8,839 nt of DNA from Pleurocapsa sp. MO_226.B13 (GTDB taxonomy: Bacteria > Cyanobacteriota > Cyanobacteriia > Cyanobacteriales > Xenococcaceae), in NCBI GenBank assembly GCA_030064795.1, contig JASJEI010000456.1, positions 1 to 8,839 of the forward strand. Reading direction: 5' to 3'. The notes under the pieces are model-generated. The model did not search any database and had not been told where the DNA came from. It worked only from the letters and a program-made list of their open reading frames with translations. The position numbers and the translations under genes are program-made. Positions 1 to 6,265 of the stretch are shown here, piece after piece. Each line of letters opens with the position of its first letter. Position 1 is the stretch's first letter.

Positions 1-1
1 C

Positions 2-118
2 AGAATTCATCTTACTCCCATGGGCTTTCGTCTTCTAGAAAAATATGATAATTTCCTAGTTGGAGGCGAGGATAGTCTCAATACTCAAGATCAGCTTGAT
101 TTTCACTTTCAAATTTAA
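2..118 (+). CDS. 3' end of an unidentified protein gene (partial, runs off the left edge)
   Basis: An open frame enters at base 2 and gives 38 codons ending in TAA at 116-118. I do not recognise the protein. The visible tail begins RIHLTPMGFRLLEKYDNF and ends in a polar stretch finishing DFHFQI. The pattern LTxxGxxLLxxY resembles the wing and following helix of winged-helix DNA-binding proteins such as ModE- or LysR-type regulators, but this is a weak likeness over about 15 residues and not an assignment. The stop lies 70 bases before the P-type ATPase start, on the same strand. The two could be co-transcribed, although a hairpin sits between them. That the stretch is coding is inferred from the open frame and plausible residue composition only. 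Confidence 0.5.
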   Translation, partial: RIHLTPMGFRLLEKYDNFLVGGEDSLNTQDQLDFHFQI

Positions 119-150
119 GGTTCAAAATTTAGCCCAAATATATAGTCACC

Positions 151-168
151 AAACCCTATAAAGGGTTT
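151..168 (+). promoter_or_regulatory. Perfect 7-bp hairpin upstream of the ATPase gene
   Basis: AAACCCT (151-157) pairs with AGGGTTT (162-168) across a 4-base ATAA loop. No T-run follows, so it is a poor intrinsic terminator for the upstream gene. It ends 8 bases before the GAGG ribosome binding site, so it may be a leader hairpin affecting translation or mRNA stability. A TATATA at 139-144 could be a -10 element, but no matching -35 is evident. Confidence 0.35.
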
Positions 169-176
169 AGACATTT

Positions 177-180
177 GAGG
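177..180 (+). promoter_or_regulatory. Ribosome binding site (GAGG) deciding the GTG start of the ATPase
   Basis: GAGG lies 8 bases before the GTG at 189. The ATG at 187-189 is followed at once by TGA in its own frame and cannot be the start. Spacing and frame therefore both favour the GTG codon. Confidence 0.7.
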
Positions 181-188
181 AACTTGAT

Positions 189-2978
189 GTGAGCAATTGG
201 TATCAAAAACGTTCTATTGAAGTAGTCGAGGCTCTGGAAAGTAGCGAAGATATTGGTCTGACCTCATCAGAGATTGAGCATCGTTTGGAGAAGTATGGTT
301 CTAATGAACTAGTAGAACAAGGGCAAAAGGGGGCATGGCAGATTTTTGCCGAGCAATTTACTGGAGTGCTGGTGATAATTTTACTGGTAGCAGCAATACT
401 CTCGGCAGTTTTGGGAGATTACGAAGATGCGATCGCTATTGCGGCGATTGTTATTCTCAATGGTTTTCTGGGATTCCGACAAGAATATCGCGCCGAGCAA
501 GCGATGTCCGCTTTAAAGCGCATGGCTACCCCTTTAGTTCGGGTACGTAGGGATGGTCAGGTTGATGAAGTCAATGCCACTAGTCTGGTACCAGGGGACA
601 TTGTATTACTAGAAGCGGGAAATCTCGTACCTGCCGATTGCAGACTGCTGGCCAGTGCTAGTCTTAAGGTGCAGGAAGCAGCACTCACTGGAGAAGCTGA
701 ATCGATTGAGAAAGAGGCTGACACAGTTTTTGAAACCGAACTGCCTTTGGGAGACCGGGTCAATATGGTCTATCGAGGTACAACCGTAACCTATGGACGC
801 GGTACAGCTGTGGTTACTGAAACAGGCATGTCAACTGAGTTAGGTCATGTTGCGAGTTTGATTCAAAGTGTGGGTCGCGACCCAACCCCTTTACAAAAAA
901 GACTGGATCGGGTAGGTCGAACCCTGGGAGTGTTAGCTCTGGTGGTGGCTGCGGTAGTTTTTGTAGCGGGAGTCCTTCGAGGTGAAGAGCTGCGGGTGAT
1001 GTTATTAACGGCAGTTGGTTTAGCCGTGGCTTCCGTGCCAGAAGGGTTACCCACCGTGGTTACTATTTCCCTGTCCCTGGGGGCCGAGCGTATGCTGAAG
1101 CGGAATGCTCTAGTGCGAAAGTTACCTGCTGTTGAGACCCTGGGATCGGTAACAGTCATATGTTCAGATAAGACTGGCACCTTGACTGAGAACCAGATGA
1201 CCGTAACCATGTTAGACATTGCTGGTCAGCGAATCGACCTGAGCGAACGATTAGACCGCAAACGCGTTGTCTTGGGTGAGCTTGAACCAGCAGCGGTAGA
1301 ATTAACCAAGCAACCCGCCATTTCGCTGCTACTTGTGGGGAGTGCTCTCTGTAATGATGCCGTTCTGGAACCAGAACCAGATCGGCCTAACACCTACCGA
1401 GCATTAGGAGATCCCACCGAAACTGCTCTGGTGGTGGCTGCTGCCAAAGTTGGTCTGTTTGAATCACAATTGGATCGAGTTTTTCCTCGACTGGCAGAAG
1501 TACCCTTTGACTCGGAACGCAAGCGCATGACCACTCTCCATGCCTGCCCCAAGACCGAGACGGGTATACCTGAAGGGCTGAACTCAGCTTGGATACTGAC
1601 CCGTGTTTATGGGGTGCCAGAATCAATCGCCTTTTGTAAGGGAGGGATCAACAGCCTCCTGGCGGTTTCCAATCAGGTATGGGTCAACGATCGCGTTGAG
1701 CCACTCACCCCAGAAGTGCGATCGCGAATTCAAACTGCTCACGATCAACTGGCACAAAAAGGACTGCGAGTGCTGATGGTGGGATTAAGCCCCTGGGAAC
1801 AGGTTCCGAGCAATTTTCAACCGAATACTTTGGAGAATGACTTTATCCTGGTGGGGATGGTGGGGATGCTAGATCCCGCTCGGCCAGAGGTCAAAAAAGC
1901 AGTTCAGACCTGTCAAGAAGCTGGTATTCGGGTGGTGATGATTACAGGGGATCACCCCTTAACAGCCCACCATATTGCCAGCGAGTTAGGGATTTCCCAG
2001 ACTCCAGAGCAAGTCCAAACTCATCGCCAAGCACAACATTTGTTGACTGGTCAAGAACTCAAGCAACTCTCAGAGGAAGCATTGGGCAAGACTGCTGAAA
2101 CGGTTGATGTCTATGCGCGGGTATCCCCTGAAGATAAGCTCAACATCATTCAAGCCCTACAAGCTCAGGGTCATATAGTCGCCATGACAGGGGATGGGGT
2201 AAATGATGCTCCAGCACTAAAAAAAGCAGATATCGGCGTGGCTATGGGGATTACTGGCACAGATGTGGCTAAGGAGGCTGCTGATATTGTTTTGCAGGAT
2301 GATAACTTTGCCACAATAGTTGCAGCAGTTCAGGAAGGTCGGACGATCTACGATAATATTCGCAAGTTTATTCGTTACCTACTGAGTGGCAATGTTGGTG
2401 AGATTTGGACTATGGGAATGTCCCTATTTTTGGTGATGCCTATTCCCCTATTACCCCTACAGATATTGTGGATTAATCTGGTGTCCGATGGTTTACCTGC
2501 CCTAGCACTGGGACTGGAGCCAGCAGAGCAAGATGTAATGAGCCGTGCGCCCCGTCGCCCCAATGAAAATTTGTTTGGCAGGGGAACAGGTCAGGATATT
2601 TTTCTGATTGGCGTGCTGATTGGCTCAGCTTCCTTGATTGCTGGCTATGGTTCCTGGCAGGCGGGTGACCCAGCCTGGCAAACTATGATTTTTACCACCC
2701 TGACCCTCAGTCAGATCATTCTGGCTTTGACCGCCCGATTTGAACAGTTATCTTGCTTTAGCATCAACCCTTTCACCAACCCTGCCCTTATAGGTGCTGC
2801 GATCGTGACAACTGGGTTGCAGCTGCTATTGATTTATGTTCCCTGGTTACAGGGCATTTTTGAAACTGTTTCTCTTTCTAAAGCACAATTAGGGTACTGC
2901 TTGTTACTCAGTACAACGGGCTTTTGGGGATTTGAAATTAAAAAATGGTTCGTGCGAAGATCGTTGGCAAGACAATGA
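189..2978 (+). CDS. P2A-type cation-transporting P-type ATPase (calcium-pump-like)
   Basis: This integral membrane pump, 929 residues and of normal length for the family, should couple ATP hydrolysis to cation transport, most likely Ca2+ export. Visible in order: an N-terminal cation-ATPase domain (about 1-70), M1-M2 (about 55-95), the actuator loop TGEA at 167-170, M3-M4 with PEGLP at 284-288, the phosphorylation motif DKTGT with Asp327, the nucleotide-binding KGG at 484-486, TGD at 586-588, the hinge TGDGVND at 667-673, then M5-M10 to the C terminus. Matches to SERCA calcium ligands are Glu285 in M4, Asn735 and Glu738 in M5 (NVGE), and Asn763, Ser766 and Asp767 in M6. The M8 position of SERCA Glu908 appears to be Gln842, as in single-site pumps. 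The closest known relatives are cyanobacterial PacL/Pma1-type ATPases; the exact ion cannot be read from sequence. Translation starts at GTG with a good GAGG. It stands alone, ending before the IS remnants. Confidence 0.93.
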   Translation: MSNWYQKRSIEVVEALESSEDIGLTSSEIEHRLEKYGSNELVEQGQKGAWQIFAEQFTGVLVIILLVAAILSAVLGDYEDAIAIAAIVILNGFLGFRQEYRAEQAMSALKRMATPLVRVRRDGQVDEVNATSLVPGDIVLLEAGNLVPADCRLLASASLKVQEAALTGEAESIEKEADTVFETELPLGDRVNMVYRGTTVTYGRGTAVVTETGMSTELGHVASLIQSVGRDPTPLQKRLDRVGRTLGVLALVVAAVVFVAGVLRGEELRVMLLTAVGLAVASVPEGLPTVVTISLSLGAERMLKRNALVRKLPAVETLGSVTVICSDKTGTLTENQMTVTMLDIAGQRIDLSERLDRKRVVLGELEPAAVELTKQPAISLLLVGSALCNDAVLEPEPDRPNTYRALGDPTETALVVAAAKVGLFESQLDRVFPRLAEVPFDSERKRMTTLHACPKTETGIPEGLNSAWILTRVYGVPESIAFCKGGINSLLAVSNQVWVNDRVEPLTPEVRSRIQTAHDQLAQKGLRVLMVGLSPWEQVPSNFQPNTLENDFILVGMVGMLDPARPEVKKAVQTCQEAGIRVVMITGDHPLTAHHIASELGISQTPEQVQTHRQAQHLLTGQELKQLSEEALGKTAETVDVYARVSPEDKLNIIQALQAQGHIVAMTGDGVNDAPALKKADIGVAMGITGTDVAKEAADIVLQDDNFATIVAAVQEGRTIYDNIRKFIRYLLSGNVGEIWTMGMSLFLVMPIPLLPLQILWINLVSDGLPALALGLEPAEQDVMSRAPRRPNENLFGRGTGQDIFLIGVLIGSASLIAGYGSWQAGDPAWQTMIFTTLTLSQIILALTARFEQLSCFSINPFTNPALIGAAIVTTGLQLLLIYVPWLQGIFETVSLSKAQLGYCLLLSTTGFWGFEIKKWFVRRSLARQ

Positions 2979-3010
2979 TAAGTAATAATCTTATTTAAGA
3001 TCAGTTCGGC

Positions 3011-3030
3011 AACCATAATTTAATGGTTTT
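3011..3030 (+). terminator. Weak terminator-like hairpin after the ATPase gene
   Basis: AACCAT (3011-3016) pairs with ATGGTT (3023-3028) around a 6-base loop, and the right arm runs into four T's. The stem is short and AT-rich and lies 32 bases beyond the ATPase stop. It is the only terminator candidate there, but a weak one, and it may instead belong to the adjoining IS end. Confidence 0.25.
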
Positions 3031-3121
3031 GATAAGGAGACAAAATTTAGAATTCAGAAAAATGAAACCGAAATTATCAGGATTTAAGCTTAGGGAACTC
3101 CAGAAAATAAAATGTCCAAAC

Positions 3122-3510
3122 TTATCCAAAAACAGGAAAAATATCAACAAACCAATTAGGAAGGTGTGGCAAACGTTGAATCTGAGATTCAATCTCTTTC
3201 ATCTCTTGCTTAGTGAGTCTAACTCCTGTGGAATAATGGGTCTGAATTAACCTAACTTGGGGAGATTTTCCCTTCCAAGTCATTGTTTGAGCAAAATTGA
3301 GTGTTGTTTGCACAGAATCTAACTCGCGCGTTCCTTGGGCGAGGAAACCTCGCCAGGGTCGCTCGTCAAAATTGCTCCGTTCCAATGATGCTCCAAAATT
3401 GCCCAAGTTCTTTCAATGGGATTATATTTACTATGGTAGGGAGGGTAATAAGCCAATCGGATATGAAGTTGGTGACGATGAGCAAATTCAACTAGCCGTT
3501 TCATAAATCC
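3122..3510 (-). pseudogene. ISAzo13-type transposase, C-terminal fragment, frameshifted
   Basis: Two - strand frames together give the C-terminal part of an ISAzo13-family DDE transposase. The first (about 3510 down to 3368) reads FMKRLVEFAHRH, then LAYYPPYHSKYNPIERTW, then ILEHHWNGAIL. The second (about 3321 down to the TAA at 3122-3124) reads LDSVQTTLNFAQTMTWKG and continues to the typical ending WFVDI. The PPYHSKYNPIER block is the family's region around the last catalytic acidic residue. The frames are separated by a 46-bp insert at 3322-3367; removing it restores AIL-DSVQ in one frame. About two thirds of the protein is missing at the N terminus, with the homology breaking near 3505-3510. 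The family assignment is recalled from conserved motifs. It cannot encode an active enzyme. Confidence 0.82.
3322..3367. repeat. 46-bp GC-rich palindromic insert within the ISAzo13-type pseudogene
   Basis: The core is a perfect 7-bp stem, GGCGAGG (3338-3344) and CCTCGCC (3348-3354), with an AAA loop. Imperfect pairing continues outward almost to both ends (for example GCG at 3328-3330 with CGC at 3359-3361). Deleting exactly 46 bases joins ATTTT to AGATTCT on the - strand and restores the conserved transposase frame, so the ends are defined to within one base of ambiguity. Since 46 is not a multiple of 3, the insert itself causes the frameshift. It is much more GC-rich than its surroundings. 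It looks like a small dispersed palindromic repeat; no second copy is seen in this window. Confidence 0.7.
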
Positions 3511-3545
3511 GAACTTCCTATACAAGAGTACTATCACCCATCGAA

Positions 3546-3566
3546 AACCCTTGCTGAGTAAGGGTT
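3546..3566. repeat. 7-bp inverted repeat with 7-base loop
   Basis: AACCCTT (3546-3552) and AAGGGTT (3560-3566) form a perfect stem. It lies in the segment between the ISAzo13-type remnant and the possible IS1634-type start codon, so it may be subterminal structure of that lost element. No function can be assigned. Confidence 0.4.
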
Positions 3567-3653
3567 AGAGAAATTATCAATGGTTATTGTAGCCATGTAA
3601 ATCGTTACACTTCTTAAAATACTGTAGAAGAGAAATATGGGACAATAATAGTC

Positions 3654-3689
3654 ATGTATATAGAAAGAGTTCGTAACCGATACTGTTGA
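3654..3689 (+). pseudogene. Possible first codons of an IS1634-type transposase
   Basis: An ATG at 3654 opens an 11-codon frame reading MYIERVRNRYC and ending in TGA at 3687-3689. The start MYIERVxNR matches what I recall of the N terminus of IS1634-type (IS4-superfamily) transposases in cyanobacteria, where it leads a protein of several hundred residues. Here the match stops after about nine residues. The AT-rich leader from about 3510 would then be that element's 5' end. The match is very short, so this is a tentative call. The following bases to 3769 contain a short open stretch that I do not recognise. Confidence 0.3.
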
Positions 3690-3769
3690 CGAACTTAACA
3701 AAAGAGAGAAAGAGGCTAATTATGCGCCAAGATCTTTAGTGAATCATCTCTGACAAGAACAGGCTCATT

Positions 3770-3940
3770 ATGTCTATAAGATTTCAACCCCTGAAACCGA
3801 TTCCCGCAAGAACAGTATCAGTAGCCAAAGCAGCTCTGGGAGAGGATAATCTGATTATGAGGCTCCGAGACGAACTGGGGTTATTTTATCAAGACAGTGA
3901 TTTTGCGGAGTTATTTTCTCATGAAGGACAACGGAAATAG
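3770..3940 (+). pseudogene. IS1182-type transposase, N-terminal fragment
   Basis: An ATG at 3770 gives 56 codons to a TAG at 3938-3940. The sequence starts MSIRFQPLKPIPARTVSVAK and contains MRLRDELGLFYQDSDFAELF followed by GQ. The pattern of a Pro-rich start, a V-A-x-A-A-x stretch, M-R-x-R-D-E-L-G and DFAxLF is the conserved N-terminal region of IS1182-family transposases, proteins of roughly 450-550 residues. The homology ends at about 3930, where the DNA changes into an IS5-type sequence in another frame. The TAG is made of IS5-derived bases and is a by-product of the junction. All catalytic residues are missing. Confidence 0.7.
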
Positions 3941-4376
3941 CGACAGAAGTGGGGTACGATGGTGGAAAACTGGTCAAAGGTCATAAACGACATATTATAG
4001 TAGATACCTTGGGCTTAATATTAACGGTAATAGTCACAGCAGCAAATTTAGGAGAGAAAAAAGGAGCAATTCTCCTCTTAGAAGAAATTAACTGTAAATT
4101 TCCCCGATTAGAAAAAATTTTTGCGCCCTGGAGGCTATCAAAGAACTGATTTTCACGACCAAATTGAAGAAAACTACTGCTTAGATTTAGAAGTAGTTAA
4201 ACGTACTCAGAAAAAGGGTTTCAAGGTATTACCTTGGCGGAGCGATAGTGGAAAGAACATTTGCTTGGTTGATGAGGTATCGGAGGTTAACTATCGATTA
4301 CGAAGTGCTGCCAGAAACAGCTGAAGCATTTATCTATGCTGCAATGGTGAGACTTATGCTGAGGAGATTAGCGTAG
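3934..4376 (+). pseudogene. IS5-type transposase, C-terminal half in three frames
   Basis: Three consecutive frames rebuild the C-terminal half of an IS5-family DDE transposase. Frame one (about 3934-4120) reads ATEVGYDGGKLVKGHKRHII, then VDTLGLILTVIVTAAN to FPRLEKIFA. Frame two (about 4127-4240) reads GGYQ, then DLEVVKRTQKKGFKVLPWR. Frame three (4245-4376) reads IVERTFAWLMRYRRL, then LPETAEAFIYAAM and LMLRRLA before a TAG at 4374-4376. Each shift is a net +1 base. The first falls in the ADGGY motif and removes its catalytic Asp; the second lies just before the VERTFAWL block with the final catalytic Glu. The N-terminal half (about 120 residues) is missing and the left edge fuses to the IS1182-type fragment. 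Confidence 0.82.
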
Positions 4377-4383
4377 CATTTTT

Positions 4384-4403
4384 GACTTTCCATACATCCT
4401 CTC
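4384..4403. repeat. Possible right end of the IS5-type element
   Basis: A short block beginning GACTTTCCATACATCC, 7 bases after the transposase stop, reads on the other strand as GAGAGGATGTATGGAAAGTC. This resembles the terminal repeats I recall for IS5-group elements in cyanobacteria. The left end has been lost, so the partner repeat is not available for comparison and the call is tentative. Confidence 0.25.
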
Positions 4404-4444
4404 ATTCTTCTTTTGCTTCTTATGTCAAGCTAATTTAGCTGCAA

Positions 4445-6265
4445 TTACCCTGCTGCGGGACCTTTCCCTTTGAATTGGCTCATATACAGCGCGTAATAAA
4501 AGCCCCGTTGCGCCATCAAATTGTCGTGGGAATCCATCTCTACAATTTCGCCTGCATTCAGTACCATTATCTTAGCCGAATTACGGATGGTACTGAGTCT
4601 ATGGGCAATGACAAAGCTGGTTTTGTTGGCCATCAGACGCTGTAATCCTTCCTGAATCAGCTTCTCTGTGCGAGTATCCACGTTACTGGTGGCCTCATCC
4701 AAAATCAAAATTTTGGGGTCGGCAACCATCGCCCGCCCAATGGTGATCATTTGGCGCTGTCCCTGGCTTAGATTGGCGCCGCGCTCCGTCATCATGGTGT
4801 CGTAGCCCTGAGGCAAATTGATGATGAACTCGTGAGCGTTGGCTTGCTTGGCGGCTGCAATGCATTCCTCCTCTGTAGCCCCCTCCCGAGCATACTTGAG
4901 GTTGTTCATGACCGTGTCTGAAAATAAGAAGGCCTCTTGTAAGACAGCACCAATCTGCTTCCGCAAACTTTCTTGGGTTAATGTGGCAATATTCTGACCA
5001 TCAATCCAGATGGTACCACTATCAATGTTGTAATAGCGGGTCAAAATGTTGATAATGGTGCTTTTGCCCGCACCCGTTGGTCCGCAAATACCAATCGTTT
5101 CCCCTGGCTTGGCTTCGAAGGTATTGTGTCTGAGAATTTTACGCCCAGGAACATAGCTGAAATCAACGTTTTCAAAAACGACATGCCCGGTCTTAAACGC
5201 AAATGCTGCAGCATTCGGTGGATCGACCACGCTAGGTTGTTCATCAATAATGCTGAAAATACGTCGCCCTCCTGCTAAGCCTCTTAACATAGTGCTCATC
5301 ATGTTAGCAATTTCAGACAAGGGAGCTGACAGGAGTACAGCATAGTTCGTAAACGCAATAACAGTCCCCAACTGAAGTTTACCATCCAAAACGAGCAACG
5401 AACCCACCAAAAACACGATGGCGAGCTGCATCATGGTTAGCATCTGCATAATCGGGAACTGCACCAGGGATGCAAAGTACGCTTTGCTGCCAACGTCAAA
5501 AACGCCATCAGCGAGTTCTTCACTATGGGCTGTTGCCCACTCATGTCGTCGGCTGCTGATGATGACTTTGTGACTCGAAATCGTCTCTTCCTGAAAGCCA
5601 CTCAGATTCGACAGCTCTTCCTGTAACCGCTCGAAGGCAGGCGACGAGATTCGCTCAGTCACGGCGGTCGAAACGAGCATAACGGGCACGAATAAGAGTG
5701 TTACTAGAGTTAGCTGCCAGTTAAACACAAACATCAAGATGACAACTGCCAAGATCGTGAACAGTGCCCGAATGATTTGGCTGACAGCATCTTCATAGAA
5801 CAGAGATACTGTTTCCGTGTCGTTGGTAACGCGGCTCATCAGCTCTCCAATGGGTTGGCGGTCAAAGAAGGTGAGAGATAGTCTTTGTAAATTATTGAAG
5901 AGGTCACTTTGGAGGTCACAGAGCGCATTAGTCGCCAACCGAGCAAAGCTCCGTTCGGCAACTGAACTCAGCACCAGATAAATTACAATGGCAACCAGAC
6001 TCAATCCTACCCATTGTCTGAGTTGATCCGCTGGACTATTGGGAGCAGACAAAACATTCACTGCCTGACCAATGAAGTAGGGTGTTGTCACCATTGCCAC
6101 TACAGAGGCGATCCGAACTAGGGTGGCGACAATGAACGGACCACGATTTTTGCCGCTGGACATGTAGCTGATTAAACGCCACAGAGCTTGGCTAGACTGT
6201 TGTGCTCGATTTCGACCTGGCACCGTTGCTTCCTTAACACTATTGTTTGCTGAAACGTTTGTCAT
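4445..6265 (-). CDS. ABC exporter half-transporter, consensus-site subunit (second gene of the pair)
   Basis: A 606-residue type IV (ABCB-like) exporter half with an N-terminal six-helix membrane domain (about 35-330) fused to an ATPase domain. Visible motifs are Walker A GPTGAGKS at 395-402, a Q-loop VLQEAFLF, signature LSQGQ with Ser500 (the usual second Gly replaced by Gln501), Walker B ILILDEATS with catalytic Glu524, and switch His555 in VIAHRLST. The ATPase residues of this chain are intact. Its ATG overlaps the TGA of the upstream gene by four bases (ATGA), with GGAG 8 bases before the start, so the two are translationally coupled. It probably pairs with that product as a heterodimer in the cytoplasmic membrane, exporting drugs, lipids or another hydrophobic compound; the substrate cannot be read from sequence. 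Relatives include LmrCD, BmrCD and TM287/288. No good terminator follows the TAA. Confidence 0.92.
   Translation of the reverse strand: MTNVSANNSVKEATVPGRNRAQQSSQALWRLISYMSSGKNRGPFIVATLVRIASVVAMVTTPYFIGQAVNVLSAPNSPADQLRQWVGLSLVAIVIYLVLSSVAERSFARLATNALCDLQSDLFNNLQRLSLTFFDRQPIGELMSRVTNDTETVSLFYEDAVSQIIRALFTILAVVILMFVFNWQLTLVTLLFVPVMLVSTAVTERISSPAFERLQEELSNLSGFQEETISSHKVIISSRRHEWATAHSEELADGVFDVGSKAYFASLVQFPIMQMLTMMQLAIVFLVGSLLVLDGKLQLGTVIAFTNYAVLLSAPLSEIANMMSTMLRGLAGGRRIFSIIDEQPSVVDPPNAAAFAFKTGHVVFENVDFSYVPGRKILRHNTFEAKPGETIGICGPTGAGKSTIINILTRYYNIDSGTIWIDGQNIATLTQESLRKQIGAVLQEAFLFSDTVMNNLKYAREGATEEECIAAAKQANAHEFIINLPQGYDTMMTERGANLSQGQRQMITIGRAMVADPKILILDEATSNVDTRTEKLIQEGLQRLMANKTSFVIAHRLSTIRNSAKIMVLNAGEIVEMDSHDNLMAQRGFYYALYMSQFKGKGPAAG

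Larger units (their letters stand above)
3122..4403. mobile_element. Insertion-sequence graveyard of several partial elements
   Basis: This stretch between the two transporter loci holds no intact gene. From left to right it contains the 3' half of an ISAzo13-type element (- strand) interrupted by a 46-bp palindrome, a segment of about 150 bases that may be the 5' end of an IS1634-type element (+ strand), about 80 unassigned bases, the 5' end of an IS1182-type transposase (+), and the 3' half of an IS5-type transposase (+). Each piece lacks one end and carries stops or frame breaks. Base composition is AT-rich and no HIP1 octamer occurs here, unlike in the flanking genes. Repeated insertion followed by deletion is the simplest explanation (inference). 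Confidence 0.75.

Noticed and set aside
3023..3250. A 75-codon + strand frame after the ATPase gene
   Set aside because: It is antisense to the ISAzo13-type C terminus, and its residues are low-complexity Lys/Asn-rich with no recognisable motif.
3368..3406. The first residues of the - strand frame that ends at 3122, taken as a real N terminus
   Set aside because: They are the out-of-frame reading of the bases encoding WAILEHHWNGAIL; true homology in that frame begins only below the 46-bp insert.
3934..4376. Programmed frameshifting in the IS5-type transposase
   Set aside because: The shifts coincide with substitutions in the catalytic motifs, no slippery sequence is apparent, and the N-terminal half of the gene is missing. 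Decay explains it better.
4428..4440. Palindrome AGCTAA-T-TTAGCT as a terminator of the ABC operon
   Set aside because: The single-base centre cannot form a proper loop, the stem is AT-rich and no T-run follows on the - strand.
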